This document shows, one piece after another, positions 20,224-28,177 of a stretch of 64,000 bases of DNA. This stretch comes from Paractinoplanes polyasparticus (GTDB lineage: Bacteria; Actinomycetota; Actinomycetes; Mycobacteriales; Micromonosporaceae): contig NZ_JAHWFK010000023.1 of NCBI RefSeq assembly GCF_019710575.1, forward strand, positions 124,001-188,000, in the 5' to 3' direction. The notes under the pieces are model-generated. The model saw only the letters and a program-made list of their open reading frames with translations, was not told the origin of the DNA and did no database searches. Made by a program: the position numbers and the translations under genes. Every line of letters begins with the position of its first letter. The stretch's first letter is position 1.

Positions 20224-21320
20224 CCGCTGGGTTTGTCGATGACGAGGTCGTGGGCGCGGCCCGGCGCCAGGAAGGCGAGCAGAGCCGCGCTCTCGGCTTC
20301 GACCTCTTCACGTTCCGAAGCGGTCAGGCGGCGGAACGGGCGGATCGTGAGCCGGTCGCCGGTCAGTTTCCAGGTGGCGGCCACGAACCCGTCGACCAGC
20401 AGCGAGCGGGGTTGCTCGGGGGAGTCGTAGCCGAAGCCCTGGGCGGTGTAGTCGACGGCGACCACCCGGCTGCGGTCGTCGTGCGAGAGCAGCAGATTGT
20501 CGAAGTCGTAGAGGAAGCGCACCGGCGCCGGGGTGTCCGGGTCGGGGCGCGGCGCGCCGGGCAGGTCGAAGAGTTCGCGACCCTGCTCGTCCCGGAACGT
20601 CACGAGCTGGGGTCGCATCCGTTCGACGACCTCGCCCAGCTTGGTCAACCCCGACCACTGCCGGCAGTCGGCCACCGTGGCCGGCCCGAACGCGGTCAGA
20701 TAGCGCAGCATCAGCCGTTCCGGGGCCCGAACGTTGTCGGGAACGAGGGCGGGGGCGTTGCGGAGCCAGTCGTCGAGCGGCATGTGCAGGGCGCGGCCCT
20801 TGCGTCCCCATTGGCCGCGCGGCGGCAGCTGGGCCAGGGGCAGCCAGGCCCGGGCCACGTAACCGAGCGCGGCCGGGTCGCGGCCGGGGAAGTGTGTCTC
20901 GAGGGCTCGCCCCAGTTCGGCGAACTGCATCGGTCGTTCGGCAAGGATCGCCCGGGCTGCGGTCACCAGTTCGTCGCGGTCGACGCCGGTCACACCACGG
21001 CGGAAGACGCCCATGGTGCTGCGCTCGATGACGGGGTCGAGCAACGGCCGCAGCCAGCGGGCGTCGTCGGCGGTGACCAGGTGGATCGTGTTGCGCATCA
21101 GGCCGACCCGCACGATCGACGCCTCGCCGAGCAGCCGCGACGTTTCCGAGGGGTCGTAGGCGGCGAGCCGGCTCCACAGGCCGACGTACCAGCTCTGCGC
21201 CTCCTGTGCCTGCAACCCGGCGAGGTGGGTCAGAGCCTCGGCCGTGCTCAGCGGCGCACGCCGGAGCAGCAGTTGCCGCTCCAGCGTGGCCCGGTTGAGG
21301 TGCCGTCGCGTGAGGGTCAT
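20220..21320 (-). CDS. Winged-helix DNA-binding protein of the AlkZ/YcaQ-like (HTH_42) family
   Basis: A 366-residue protein built of tandem winged helices. The segment LTHLAGLQAQEAQSWYVGLWSR holds the Q-x-Q pair that acts in the DNA glycosylases AlkZ and YcaQ, which remove interstrand crosslinks or bulky lesions. Other family marks are RVGLMRNTIHLVTADDARWL, the central RLMLRYLTAFGPATVADCRQW, and FLYDFDNLLLSHDDRSRVV. A role in DNA repair is inferred, not shown. It stands alone, tail to tail with argH. Confidence 0.72.
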   Translation of the reverse strand: MTLTRRHLNRATLERQLLLRRAPLSTAEALTHLAGLQAQEAQSWYVGLWSRLAAYDPSETSRLLGEASIVRVGLMRNTIHLVTADDARWLRPLLDPVIERSTMGVFRRGVTGVDRDELVTAARAILAERPMQFAELGRALETHFPGRDPAALGYVARAWLPLAQLPPRGQWGRKGRALHMPLDDWLRNAPALVPDNVRAPERLMLRYLTAFGPATVADCRQWSGLTKLGEVVERMRPQLVTFRDEQGRELFDLPGAPRPDPDTPAPVRFLYDFDNLLLSHDDRSRVVAVDYTAQGFGYDSPEQPRSLLVDGFVAATWKLTGDRLTIRPFRRLTASEREEVEAESAALLAFLAPGRAHDLVIDKPSG

Positions 21321-21359
21321 GCCCCCACGCTAGGGTCCATTGAGGCCAGTAACTGACCG

Positions 21360-22751
21360 CTAGCCGACGACCCGGGTCAGGGGGGTGTCGCCCGGCAGGC
21401 CGCCGCTGGACGTCTCGAACGGCGGCACGGGCGTCGTTCCCAGCACAACCCCATTCTTCCCGTACGCGGTGACCTGCGCCGCGGCGAAGGGCGGAACCGC
21501 GACGACGGCGGCGCCGGTCGCGTCGAGTGTCACCGGCGCCGGTGCCGCCCCGCCGATCTCCAGGGTCACCTTCTGCGCTCCGGACGGCGCGGTGACGACC
21601 ACCTGATCCGTCCGGTCGTCCTTGCCGTCGGCTCGCAGGCGCCAGGCGATCGGCCGCTCGGCCGCCCCCTTCACCGGCAGCAGCAGCCGCAGGTCCTGGC
21701 GGTACGAGTCGGCGGCGCCGTGGTACGCGTAGGCCAGCACCCCGCCGCCCTTCGGCTGGATCGTCAGGAGCGCCGCCGGCTGCCCGTTGACCGTTCCCGT
21801 CCAGCGGAGGGTGATTGCCGTGCCGGCTGCCGTGACCCGGGCGTCCCGGATCGCGCCGGTGATCCAGCTCTGCAGCGTGGCCCGGTCGAACGTGCGGCCG
21901 CCCAGGGCCGCCGTGACCATCGCCTCGCTCACCTCGTGCGGGTCGTAGGCGTTGCCCGCCCAACCGCCACCGACTCCGCCCTCGTAGATGGTGTCCGGTC
22001 CCAGGGTGACGGTGGCCTTGGTCTCGGGTGGTGTGGGCGCCGGGGGCAGGGTCATCTCGGCCAGCCCGGTGCCGGCCGGCTGCTGCTGGGCCGGACCGTG
22101 CTCGACGGTGCCCTCGGGCGTGTAGCGGAAGCCCTGGCTCACCGAGACGGTGGACCCGACGGGACCGACCACGACCAGAATGCCCGGCCCGTCCGACCGC
22201 GTCTGGCCGTAGGTCACTACGGGCTCGCCGCCGTCGACCCGGCCGCTCTCCAGCAGTTCCGTGGCCGGCGCGCCCGCCTCGCCGGCATACCAGACCAGCG
22301 CCCTGTCCTCGAGGAAACCGAATCGCAGCGGCACGAGCGCCAGCACGAGCCGCTCGTCGCCGACGTCGGCCGCGTACACGAACCTGATCGCCTGCCGGTC
22401 GGCGACGCGCCAGGTCTCGCCCGGGTCCTCAATGTCCTTGATCTCCCGCCGGAGGCCCTCGAGGAACGCTTTGTCACCGGCGAGCGATCCGCGGACCGGC
22501 CCGTCGCCGAGCACCGCGTTGAATCCGGCGACCCGGACGGCGGGCACCCAGCTGGGCAGGGGCACCACGCCGGCCTGCACGCCGCCCGCTGCGGCCAGTG
22601 CGACCACGACACCGGCGAGAGCGGTTCGCCGCCGGCGCTTGTGGGCGCGTTCGCGCCGTTCGAAGCCCGCCCACGGATCCTCCGACACGTCCACCATGTC
22701 CGCTTCGGCGGCGAGCGCGTCTTTCAGCACGGATTCGGTGTTCACGTTCAT
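21360..22751 (-). CDS. Single-pass membrane protein coupled to an ECF sigma factor
   Basis: A 463-residue protein I do not recognise. About 44 cytoplasmic residues with a basic cluster (RRERAHKRRRR) precede one membrane helix (TALAGVVVALAAAGGVQAGV); about 395 residues lie outside. The outer part is rich in beta strands and Gly/Pro, with a Pro-rich linker (LPPAPTPPETK) near its middle. The start overlaps the sigma-factor stop in ATGA, so the two are translated together. Position suggests a sensor or anti-sigma role, but no zinc-binding HxxxCxxC motif of classic anti-sigma factors is present. Confidence 0.6.
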   Translation of the reverse strand: MNVNTESVLKDALAAEADMVDVSEDPWAGFERRERAHKRRRRTALAGVVVALAAAGGVQAGVVPLPSWVPAVRVAGFNAVLGDGPVRGSLAGDKAFLEGLRREIKDIEDPGETWRVADRQAIRFVYAADVGDERLVLALVPLRFGFLEDRALVWYAGEAGAPATELLESGRVDGGEPVVTYGQTRSDGPGILVVVGPVGSTVSVSQGFRYTPEGTVEHGPAQQQPAGTGLAEMTLPPAPTPPETKATVTLGPDTIYEGGVGGGWAGNAYDPHEVSEAMVTAALGGRTFDRATLQSWITGAIRDARVTAAGTAITLRWTGTVNGQPAALLTIQPKGGGVLAYAYHGAADSYRQDLRLLLPVKGAAERPIAWRLRADGKDDRTDQVVVTAPSGAQKVTLEIGGAAPAPVTLDATGAAVVAVPPFAAAQVTAYGKNGVVLGTTPVPPFETSSGGLPGDTPLTRVVG

Positions 22752-23257
22752 GCTCGCGTCCTTTCCGGTACGGGGTTGAGGTGCGTACGCAGCCGGTCGA
22801 GCCCTCGTGAGGCCTGGCTCTTGACGGTGCCGACCGAGCAGCCCAGCAGGTCGGCCACCTCCGCCTCGCCGAGGTCGGCGAAGTAGCGCAGCACCAGCAC
22901 GGCGCGCATCCGTGGCGGCAGGGTGCGCAGCGCGGCCACCACCTGCTGCCGCTGCTCGACCGACCCGTACGCGTCGGCCGCGGGCGAGTCGGTGACCAGT
23001 AGCGGCACCTCACTGACCCGCCGGCGGCGGCGCCACGAGGTCGCGGTGTTCACCATCGCCTTGCGCACGTAGGCGACCGGCGCCTCCATCCGCGAGACGC
23101 GGGCCCATTTGCGATGGGTCTTCTCCAGAGCGGCCTGGACCAGGTCCTCGGCGTAGCCGCGGTCGCCGGTCAGCAGGTAGGCGACACGCACGAGCGGCCC
23201 CCACTGCTGCTCGACGAAGGCGCGGAAGCCGTCGTCCGCCGGTGAGTGTGATGACAT
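22748..23257 (-). CDS. ECF RNA polymerase sigma factor, SigE-like family
   Basis: A 169-residue extracytoplasmic-function sigma factor. Region 2 is visible as LVRVAYLLTGDRGYAEDLVQAAL, with the DNA-melting segment AYVRKAMVNTATSWRRRRR. Region 4 is RTLPPRMRAVLVLRYFADLGEAEVADLLGCSVGTVKSQASRGLDRLR-like across residues 110-155, with the -35 recognition helix. It belongs to the abundant actinobacterial group annotated as SigE-family. The next gene, translationally coupled, encodes its membrane partner. The stimulus is unknown. Confidence 0.9.
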   Translation of the reverse strand: MSSHSPADDGFRAFVEQQWGPLVRVAYLLTGDRGYAEDLVQAALEKTHRKWARVSRMEAPVAYVRKAMVNTATSWRRRRRVSEVPLLVTDSPAADAYGSVEQRQQVVAALRTLPPRMRAVLVLRYFADLGEAEVADLLGCSVGTVKSQASRGLDRLRTHLNPVPERTRA

Positions 23258-23616
23258 GCTGCGCTCAACGCCTCCCGGGACCGAAAAGGTTGAGTCCTCT
23301 ATAGACAGCGGCTGCCGAACGAGTCCCGCTCAGTAAAAGAGCTTCACTTAGGTCGTTTGATCGGACAGGCAGGTATCCGTTATGTGACGAAGACGTTACG
23401 GTGGGGAGGCGCCGGGGCTCGGGTACCCCGTGGCACAGACGGGCAGTGACCTGGCTGGTTCGACATATTTCCAAGATTTTCGCGGCTGCGACCCATCCGA
23501 AGTCGTGGATGCTCCGAATAGACACGCAGGGGTACACAGGGAAAGAGCTTTCCGGGGTGCCTGCCGGATCCACCGATCCGGGCACGGGTGCTGGCGTCCA
23601 TCGGCGAGGTGATGTG
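23258..23616. promoter_or_regulatory. Gene-free divergent control region with two dyads
   Basis: This 359-base gap separates the sigma-factor gene (minus) and the LuxR-type gene (plus). It has lower GC than its surroundings around 23290-23380. Two dyads are seen on the plus side: GGAAAGAGCTTTCC (23540-23553) and CCGGAT-N6-ATCCGG (23564-23581), the second only 35 bases before the LuxR gene. An open frame from 23401 into that gene has basic, unstructured sequence and is not taken as coding. The dyads are candidate operators only. Confidence 0.35.
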
Positions 23617-24222
23617 GTGATCCGGGTTGCGGTGGCCAGAGACGAGGGATACTTCGGCGTCCCCGTTCGTGCCCTGCTCGAGTCGAACCCCGACATGCAT
23701 TTTATCGGCACGCTCCCGTTCGGCCTCGACCTGCCGCGTGTCGCGGCCGAGATGTGGCCCGGCGTGATCGTGATCGACACGCAGTACATGGTGAGTCAGG
23801 TGCTGCCGGTAGCCAATGCCGTGCGCTCGTCGAATCCGTCGTGCGCGCTGCTGCTGCTCTGCGATCCCAGCAAAAGGGGCATGCTGCCGCCCCGCCACCG
23901 GTCCGGCCCGCTCAACTTCCTGCCTCAGGACGCGTCGGCCGCGCTGCTGGCCGACTCGGTCCGGCGGCTCGCGGGCGGCGAACGGGTGGTCTCGGCGCGG
24001 TTGCAGACCGCCTCCCTGCTCGCCGACAAGGGTCTGACCACGCGCGAACTCGAGGTGCTCGGGCTCGCGGCCGAGGGTGAGCCGGTCAAGGAGATCGCCA
24101 AGCGGCTCTTCCTTTCCGGCGGCACGGTCCGCAACTACCTCTCGGCGATCATCTCGAAGACCGGCGCGCGCAACCGGCTCGACGCGATCCGGATCGCTCG
24201 CAAGGACGGCTGGCTTCGTTAG
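23617..24222 (+). CDS. LuxR/NarL-type regulator with atypical receiver domain
   Basis: A 201-residue protein with a response-regulator-like N-terminus and a clear LuxR helix-turn-helix (GLTTRELEVLGLAAEGEPVKEIAKRL-like at residues 140-165, then SGGTVRNYLSAIISKTGARNR). The receiver keeps an acidic residue in VIVIDTQYM at the phosphorylation place and DE in ARDEGYF. The usual switch Thr and the conserved Lys before the last helix are missing (LNFLPQDAS replaces the common FLLKD). It may work without phosphorylation. GTG at 23614 is an equally possible start. No kinase gene adjoins it. Confidence 0.8.
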   Translation: MIRVAVARDEGYFGVPVRALLESNPDMHFIGTLPFGLDLPRVAAEMWPGVIVIDTQYMVSQVLPVANAVRSSNPSCALLLLCDPSKRGMLPPRHRSGPLNFLPQDASAALLADSVRRLAGGERVVSARLQTASLLADKGLTTRELEVLGLAAEGEPVKEIAKRLFLSGGTVRNYLSAIISKTGARNRLDAIRIARKDGWLR

Positions 24223-24260
24223 GGAACGCCCGCTGGGCGGCCGGACGTAGTGTTGGTCCA

Positions 24261-24800
24261 GTGCCAACTGGTCATGTCGAGATACCCGCGCTGCCGGTCA
24301 TGATTCCGCTCGGGGTCGCGCTCATGATCGTCGCGGCGCTCGTGTTGCGGCGCCGGGGCGAGCTGACCCGGGGGCGGCTCGTCTCGTGGTGGCTGGCGGG
24401 CTGGTACGCGGTGGCCGTGCTGGGCGCGACCATGTTGCCGCTCCGGCTGACCTGGGGCCCCGGCGCGGGTGAGCCGGAATTGTTCCGGATCCTGGTGATC
24501 CCGTACGTCACCATGCGGGTCGACGACTTTGTGCTCAACATTTTCATGATGGTGCCCCTGGCCGCGGCGCTGCGCGTCGTGTTCGGGGTGCGGGACGGCA
24601 GGCGGGTGGTGCTGATCGGCTTCCTGATCAGCCTCACCATCGAGACGACCCAGTTGCTGATGCTCCTCTTCCTGAACGGCACCCGCTGGGCCGACACGAA
24701 CGACCTGATCGCGAACACGCTCGGAGCCGGGCTGGGCTGGCTGGCCCTGCAGCGGGTCTCCAGGCGACGGCGTCAGACCGAGCCGGCCGTACGTTCGTAG
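24261..24800 (+). CDS. VanZ-family membrane protein
   Basis: A 179-residue protein with four or five membrane helices. The VanZ signature is DDFVLNIFMMVPLAAALRVV followed by SLTIETTQLLMLLF and RWADTNDLIANTLGAGLGW. VanZ gives low teicoplanin resistance in enterococci; in other bacteria the role of the fold is unclear. GTG at 24261 is the start. The last residues QTEPAVRS and the stop are encoded by the first copy of a 47-bp tandem repeat shared with the convergent glycosyltransferase gene. Confidence 0.85.
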   Translation: MPTGHVEIPALPVMIPLGVALMIVAALVLRRRGELTRGRLVSWWLAGWYAVAVLGATMLPLRLTWGPGAGEPELFRILVIPYVTMRVDDFVLNIFMMVPLAAALRVVFGVRDGRRVVLIGFLISLTIETTQLLMLLFLNGTRWADTNDLIANTLGAGLGWLALQRVSRRRRQTEPAVRS

Positions 24801-24894
24801 CCGCGCCGAGGGTGCGGCGTCAGGCCGAGCCGGCCGTACGTTCGTAGCCGCGCTGAGGGTGCGGCGTCAGGCCGAGCCGGCCGTACGGTCGTAG
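24769..24894. repeat. 47-bp tandem repeat, about 2.7 copies, spanning two convergent gene ends
   Basis: Copies begin at 24769, 24816 and 24863, each opening GGCGTCAG(A/G)CCGAGC, and differ at only a few bases. The third copy is cut after about 32 bases. The first copy supplies the last codons and stop of the VanZ gene. The third copy, read on the minus strand, supplies the last codons (RTAGSA, stop) of the glycosyltransferase gene. A middle copy repeats that same minus-strand ending. Confidence 0.9.
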
Positions 24895-25937
24895 AGCGCG
24901 CCCACCTCGGCCGCCACCCGCCCGGCGTCGTACCGCTCGCCCGCCGACCGCGCCGCGAGCCGGCCCCCGGACCGCTCGGCCAGGCAGAGCACCTCGGCCC
25001 GCAGCCCCCGCGGCAACGACTCGGGGTCGTGCGGGGTCAGCCGCCGGGCGCCGTCGACGGCTACCCCCTCCAGCGGCACGCAGGCGGCGTAGAGCGCGGG
25101 CAACCCGGCCGCGATCGCCTCGAGCACGGCCAGCCCGAACGTCTCGCGGCCCGGTGACGCGAAGACGTCCATCGCGCACAGCATCTCGCGGGCGTGCCGC
25201 ACCGATCCGGCGAAGTGCACCCGGTCGGCGACGCCCTCGATGGCCGCGAGCCGTTCCAGCGCGTGCCGGGCCGAGCCGTCACCCACGAGCAACAGCACCG
25301 CGCCCGGCACCTCGCCCACGGCCCGGATCAGCATGTCGAACCGGCGGCGGGGTTCGAGCCGGCCGAGCCCGCCGATCACCGGGGTGTCCGGGGCGATGCG
25401 CAGCCGGGCCCGGGCCGACGCCCGCAGTCCGGGGTCGAACCGGAACTCCTCCGGGTCGAGGCCCTTGGGCACGACGACGAGGCGGTCGCCGGGCACTCCA
25501 CGACGGCGCAACCGGTCGGCGACGGCCGCGGACACGGCGATGTTGACCTGGCCGAAGCGTTCGCCGGCCCGGTAGAACGCGCCGGCGCGCCGGCCGTCGT
25601 CGAGGTGGTAATCCGTGCCGACGATGCGCGCGACCCCGGCGAGCCAGGCCGCCAGCCGCCCCTGCACGCCGGCCCGGAACAGGTGGGTGTGCACGACGTC
25701 GAAGCGGCCACGCAGCGCGATCCGCCGCAGCCGGCGGATGGCGGTCGGGTCGATGTCGTGGGTGCTGACGAGTTGGTGCACGACCGTGCCGCCGGCCCGC
25801 ATGTCGGCGAGCACCGGCCCGGGCGGGGACAACGTGACCACCTCGCTCTGCTGCGGCAGATGGCGGATCAGCAGTCGCAGCTGGTGTTCGGCGCCGTCGC
25901 CGGCCGGGGCGCTGATCACATGCAGCACCCGCGCCAT
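24867..25937 (-). CDS. Glycosyltransferase family 4
   Basis: A 356-residue GT-B glycosyltransferase. The N-terminal domain has AGDGAEHQLRLLIRHL and VVHTHLFRAGVQGRLAAW; the C-terminal donor domain has GGLGRLEPRRRFDMLIRA, LLLVGDGSARHALE, and the E-x7-E motif in SPGRETFGLAVLEAIAAG. It probably adds a sugar to a lipid-linked polysaccharide unit. It is read away from the exopolysaccharide operon at 26279 across a shared 341-base control region. ATG at 25937 follows GGGAGTGG. Its C-terminus lies in a tandem repeat. Confidence 0.85.
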   Translation of the reverse strand: MARVLHVISAPAGDGAEHQLRLLIRHLPQQSEVVTLSPPGPVLADMRAGGTVVHQLVSTHDIDPTAIRRLRRIALRGRFDVVHTHLFRAGVQGRLAAWLAGVARIVGTDYHLDDGRRAGAFYRAGERFGQVNIAVSAAVADRLRRRGVPGDRLVVVPKGLDPEEFRFDPGLRASARARLRIAPDTPVIGGLGRLEPRRRFDMLIRAVGEVPGAVLLLVGDGSARHALERLAAIEGVADRVHFAGSVRHAREMLCAMDVFASPGRETFGLAVLEAIAAGLPALYAACVPLEGVAVDGARRLTPHDPESLPRGLRAEVLCLAERSGGRLAARSAGERYDAGRVAAEVGALYDRTAGSA

Positions 25938-26104
25938 TTTTCCACTCCCGTGGTGTCATTGTCGGCAATGCGATTGCGCACTCTGGAATGGACAGTCGCA
26001 GATCTTATTCACCGCGCGACAGACGCAAATGTCATGCGTAACAAGAGTGAGATTCATGTTTCGTTCGGAGTGACTGAGCTGGTCACACCGCATGTCACGA
26101 GAAA

Positions 26105-26143
26105 TGTGAGAAGTTCTCACACGGTGCATGACAATAGCTACTG
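26105..26143 (+). promoter_or_regulatory. Composite operator/promoter element, copy 1
   Basis: A perfect 17-bp dyad TGTGAGAAGTTCTCACA (26105-26121) is followed by 7 bases and then TGACAATAGCTACTG (26129-26143). The same arrangement, with the same 7-base gap, occurs on the minus strand at 46857-46819. TACTGT (26139-26144) could be a -10 box; a -35 at 17-base spacing would then fall on the right arm of the dyad. It stands 135 bases before the dehydratase gene and points toward it. Confidence 0.65.
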
Positions 26144-26226
26144 TATTCACTCCACCGTGCCTGGCAATCTCAAGGCCGCAGGCGAAGAAACACTTCGGAT
26201 CATATTCCGCCACTTTCCTGACGCCC

Positions 26227-26250
26227 ATTTCCCGGCCACGAGCGGGAAAT
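26227..26250 (+). repeat. Inverted repeat in the predicted leader of the dehydratase operon
   Basis: ATTTCCCG (26227-26234) and CGGGAAAT (26243-26250) are exact complements around an 8-base loop, ending about 18 bases before the AAGGAGG ribosome binding site. As RNA this would be a short hairpin just upstream of the site. It could affect translation or be a protein binding site. No T run follows. Confidence 0.4.
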
Positions 26251-26278
26251 GCGGGAGGTCGTGCGCAAGGAGGAAAGC

Positions 26279-28168
26279 ATGCAGCTGAGGAGCGCGGCTC
26301 CCGCCGACGGGGCCGACGACGCGGGGGGCCGATGGCCGGGCGTGCGACTGACCAACACGATCCTGTTCGGCCGCTCCGCCCGGGCCGGCGTCGACGCCCT
26401 CGCCCTTGCCTTCGCCCTGCTGATCGCCGCGGTGCTGCGTCACGACGGTGACCTGGCCGCGGTCTCGCTGAGCGGGGTGCTCGTCCTCTCGGCGGTCGGC
26501 GCCGTCGTCCACACGGCGGTCGGGCTGCGCCTCGGCCTCTACACCGGGCGGTGGGCGTACGGCTGCTTCGAGGAGATCGCGGCGCTGGCCAAGACCGCGG
26601 CGGTCACCACCCCGGCCCTGTTCCTCCTCGACACACTGCTCGGCCGCCTCGTGCCGCGGTCGGCCATCATCGCGGCCGGCCTCATCACGCTCGTGCTCGC
26701 GGCGGGCGTGCGTTATGCCGTACGGCTTACCCGCGACCAACGCCTGCGTCCCTCACCGGCCCAGGGTGGCCGCGTCGTCGTGATGGGCGCCGGCGAGGGC
26801 GCCACCCAGGTCGTCCGGGCCATGCTGCGCGACCCCGCCAGCCCGTACGTCCCGGTCGCCCTGCTCGACGACGACCCGGCCAAGCGCACGTTGCAGATCA
26901 TGGGTGTGCCGGTGGCCGGCACCCGCCGCGCGCTGGCCGACGTGGTGCGCCGCTTCGAGGCCGACGTCGTGCTCATCGCGATCCCCAGCGCCGCCGCCGA
27001 TCTGGTGCGCGAGCTGACCGAACGGGCCGGCGCGGCCGGCGTCGAGGTCAAGGTCGTGCCGCCGGTGGTCGAGCTGTTCGGCCGCACGGTCAGCGTCGGC
27101 GACATCCGCCCGGTCAGCCACGCCGACCTGCTGGGCCGGCGTGAGATCGGCATCGACCTGGCCGCGATCGCCGGCTACCTGTCGGGCCGCCGGGTCCTGG
27201 TCACCGGGGCGGGCGGGTCGATCGGCTCGGAATTGTGCCGCCAGCTGAGCCGCTTCGACCCGGCCGCCCTGGTCATGCTCGACCGCGACGAGTCCGGCCT
27301 GCACGCCGTCCAGCTCTCGATGGACGGTCGCGGCCTGCTCGACGACCGTAACCTGGTCGTCGCCGACATCCGAGACCAGCAGCGACTCGACGAGGTCTTC
27401 GCCGAGCACCGCCCGCAGGTGGTGTTTCACGCGGCCGCCCTCAAACACCTGCCGCTGCTCGAGATGCACCCGTCCGAGGCGCTCAAGACCAACATCATCG
27501 GCACCTACCAGATCCTGCAGACCGCGCTGCGGCACGGCGTCGAGCGGCTCGTGAACATCTCGACCGACAAGGCCGCCGACCCCGGCAGCGTGCTCGGCTA
27601 CTCCAAGCGCATCACCGAACGGCTGACCGCCGCGGCCGACGAGGCCGGCGCCGGCACGTTCTGCTCGGTCCGCTTCGGCAATGTGCTGGGCAGCCGGGGC
27701 TCCGTGCTCACCGCGTTCGCCGCCCAGGTCGAGTCGGGTGGCCCGATCACCGTCACCGACCCCGAGGTCTCGCGCTACTTCATGACCGTGCAGGAGGCGG
27801 TCCGCCTGGTCGTTCAGGCCGGCGCCCTCGACAGCGCGGGCGAGGTGCTGGTGCTCGACATGGGCGAGCCGGTGCGCATCGCCGACGTGGCACGCCGCCT
27901 GGCCGACGCGGCCGACCGGCACATCCCGATCGTCTACACCGGTCTGCGGCCCGGCGAGAAGATGCACGAGAGCTTGTTCGGCGCCCACGAGCCCGACCGC
28001 CGCCCGAATCATCCGCTCATCTCGCAGGTCTACGTGCCGCCCCTCGACGGGGCCGCGCTCTCCCTGCTCATCCCGACGGCGCAACGGCAAGAGCTGATCG
28101 CTGTCATGCGCTGGCTCGCCGAGAGCCCGGCGCTGTCCGTCGCCCGTCAGTTCTTGAAAGCCAGCTGA
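26279..28168 (+). CDS. Membrane-bound nucleotide-sugar 4,6-dehydratase (WbpM/PglF-like)
   Basis: First gene of the left exopolysaccharide unit; 629 residues. Four membrane helices (residues about 30-145) lead into a cytoplasmic nucleotide-binding domain and then the SDR dehydratase: VTGAGGSIGSELCRQ near residue 309, FHAAALKHLPLLE, and NISTDKAADPGSVLGYSKR. The Tyr (about residue 441) of Y-x3-K is kept, whereas WbpM itself has Met there. Such enzymes convert UDP-GlcNAc to a 4-keto-6-deoxy sugar. ATG at 26279 follows AAGGAGG. The matching aminotransferase is probably the one at 44613. Confidence 0.9.
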   Translation: MQLRSAAPADGADDAGGRWPGVRLTNTILFGRSARAGVDALALAFALLIAAVLRHDGDLAAVSLSGVLVLSAVGAVVHTAVGLRLGLYTGRWAYGCFEEIAALAKTAAVTTPALFLLDTLLGRLVPRSAIIAAGLITLVLAAGVRYAVRLTRDQRLRPSPAQGGRVVVMGAGEGATQVVRAMLRDPASPYVPVALLDDDPAKRTLQIMGVPVAGTRRALADVVRRFEADVVLIAIPSAAADLVRELTERAGAAGVEVKVVPPVVELFGRTVSVGDIRPVSHADLLGRREIGIDLAAIAGYLSGRRVLVTGAGGSIGSELCRQLSRFDPAALVMLDRDESGLHAVQLSMDGRGLLDDRNLVVADIRDQQRLDEVFAEHRPQVVFHAAALKHLPLLEMHPSEALKTNIIGTYQILQTALRHGVERLVNISTDKAADPGSVLGYSKRITERLTAAADEAGAGTFCSVRFGNVLGSRGSVLTAFAAQVESGGPITVTDPEVSRYFMTVQEAVRLVVQAGALDSAGEVLVLDMGEPVRIADVARRLADAADRHIPIVYTGLRPGEKMHESLFGAHEPDRRPNHPLISQVYVPPLDGAALSLLIPTAQRQELIAVMRWLAESPALSVARQFLKAS

Positions 28169-28177
28169 GGAGCCGTC

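Larger units (their letters stand above)
25938..26278. promoter_or_regulatory. AT-richer divergent control region of the exopolysaccharide locus
   Basis: A 341-base gap between a minus-strand glycosyltransferase and the plus-strand dehydratase operon, clearly less GC-rich than the genes. It holds a dyad GTGAC-N7-GTCAC (26070-26086), the composite element described at 26105-26143, and a hairpin arm pair at 26227-26250. An in-frame ATG at 26249 lies within that hairpin and is not used, since AAGGAGG stands before ATG 26279. No gene is seen. Confidence 0.6.

Noticed and set aside
23401..23616. N-terminal extension of the LuxR-type protein from 23401
   Set aside because: The added 72 residues are basic and unstructured, and they cross two dyads; GTG codons at 23614/23617 open directly into the receiver fold.
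26105..26121. Classical Crp site
   Set aside because: Half sites TGTGA/TCACA match, but the spacing is 7 bases in both copies rather than 6, and the dyad centre is a single base. A Crp-type protein at 11146 cannot be excluded as ligand, but the claim is unsupported.
26249..26278. Earlier ATG for the dehydratase gene at 26249
   Set aside because: It lies within a hairpin arm without a binding site, whereas AAGGAGG stands correctly before ATG 26279.
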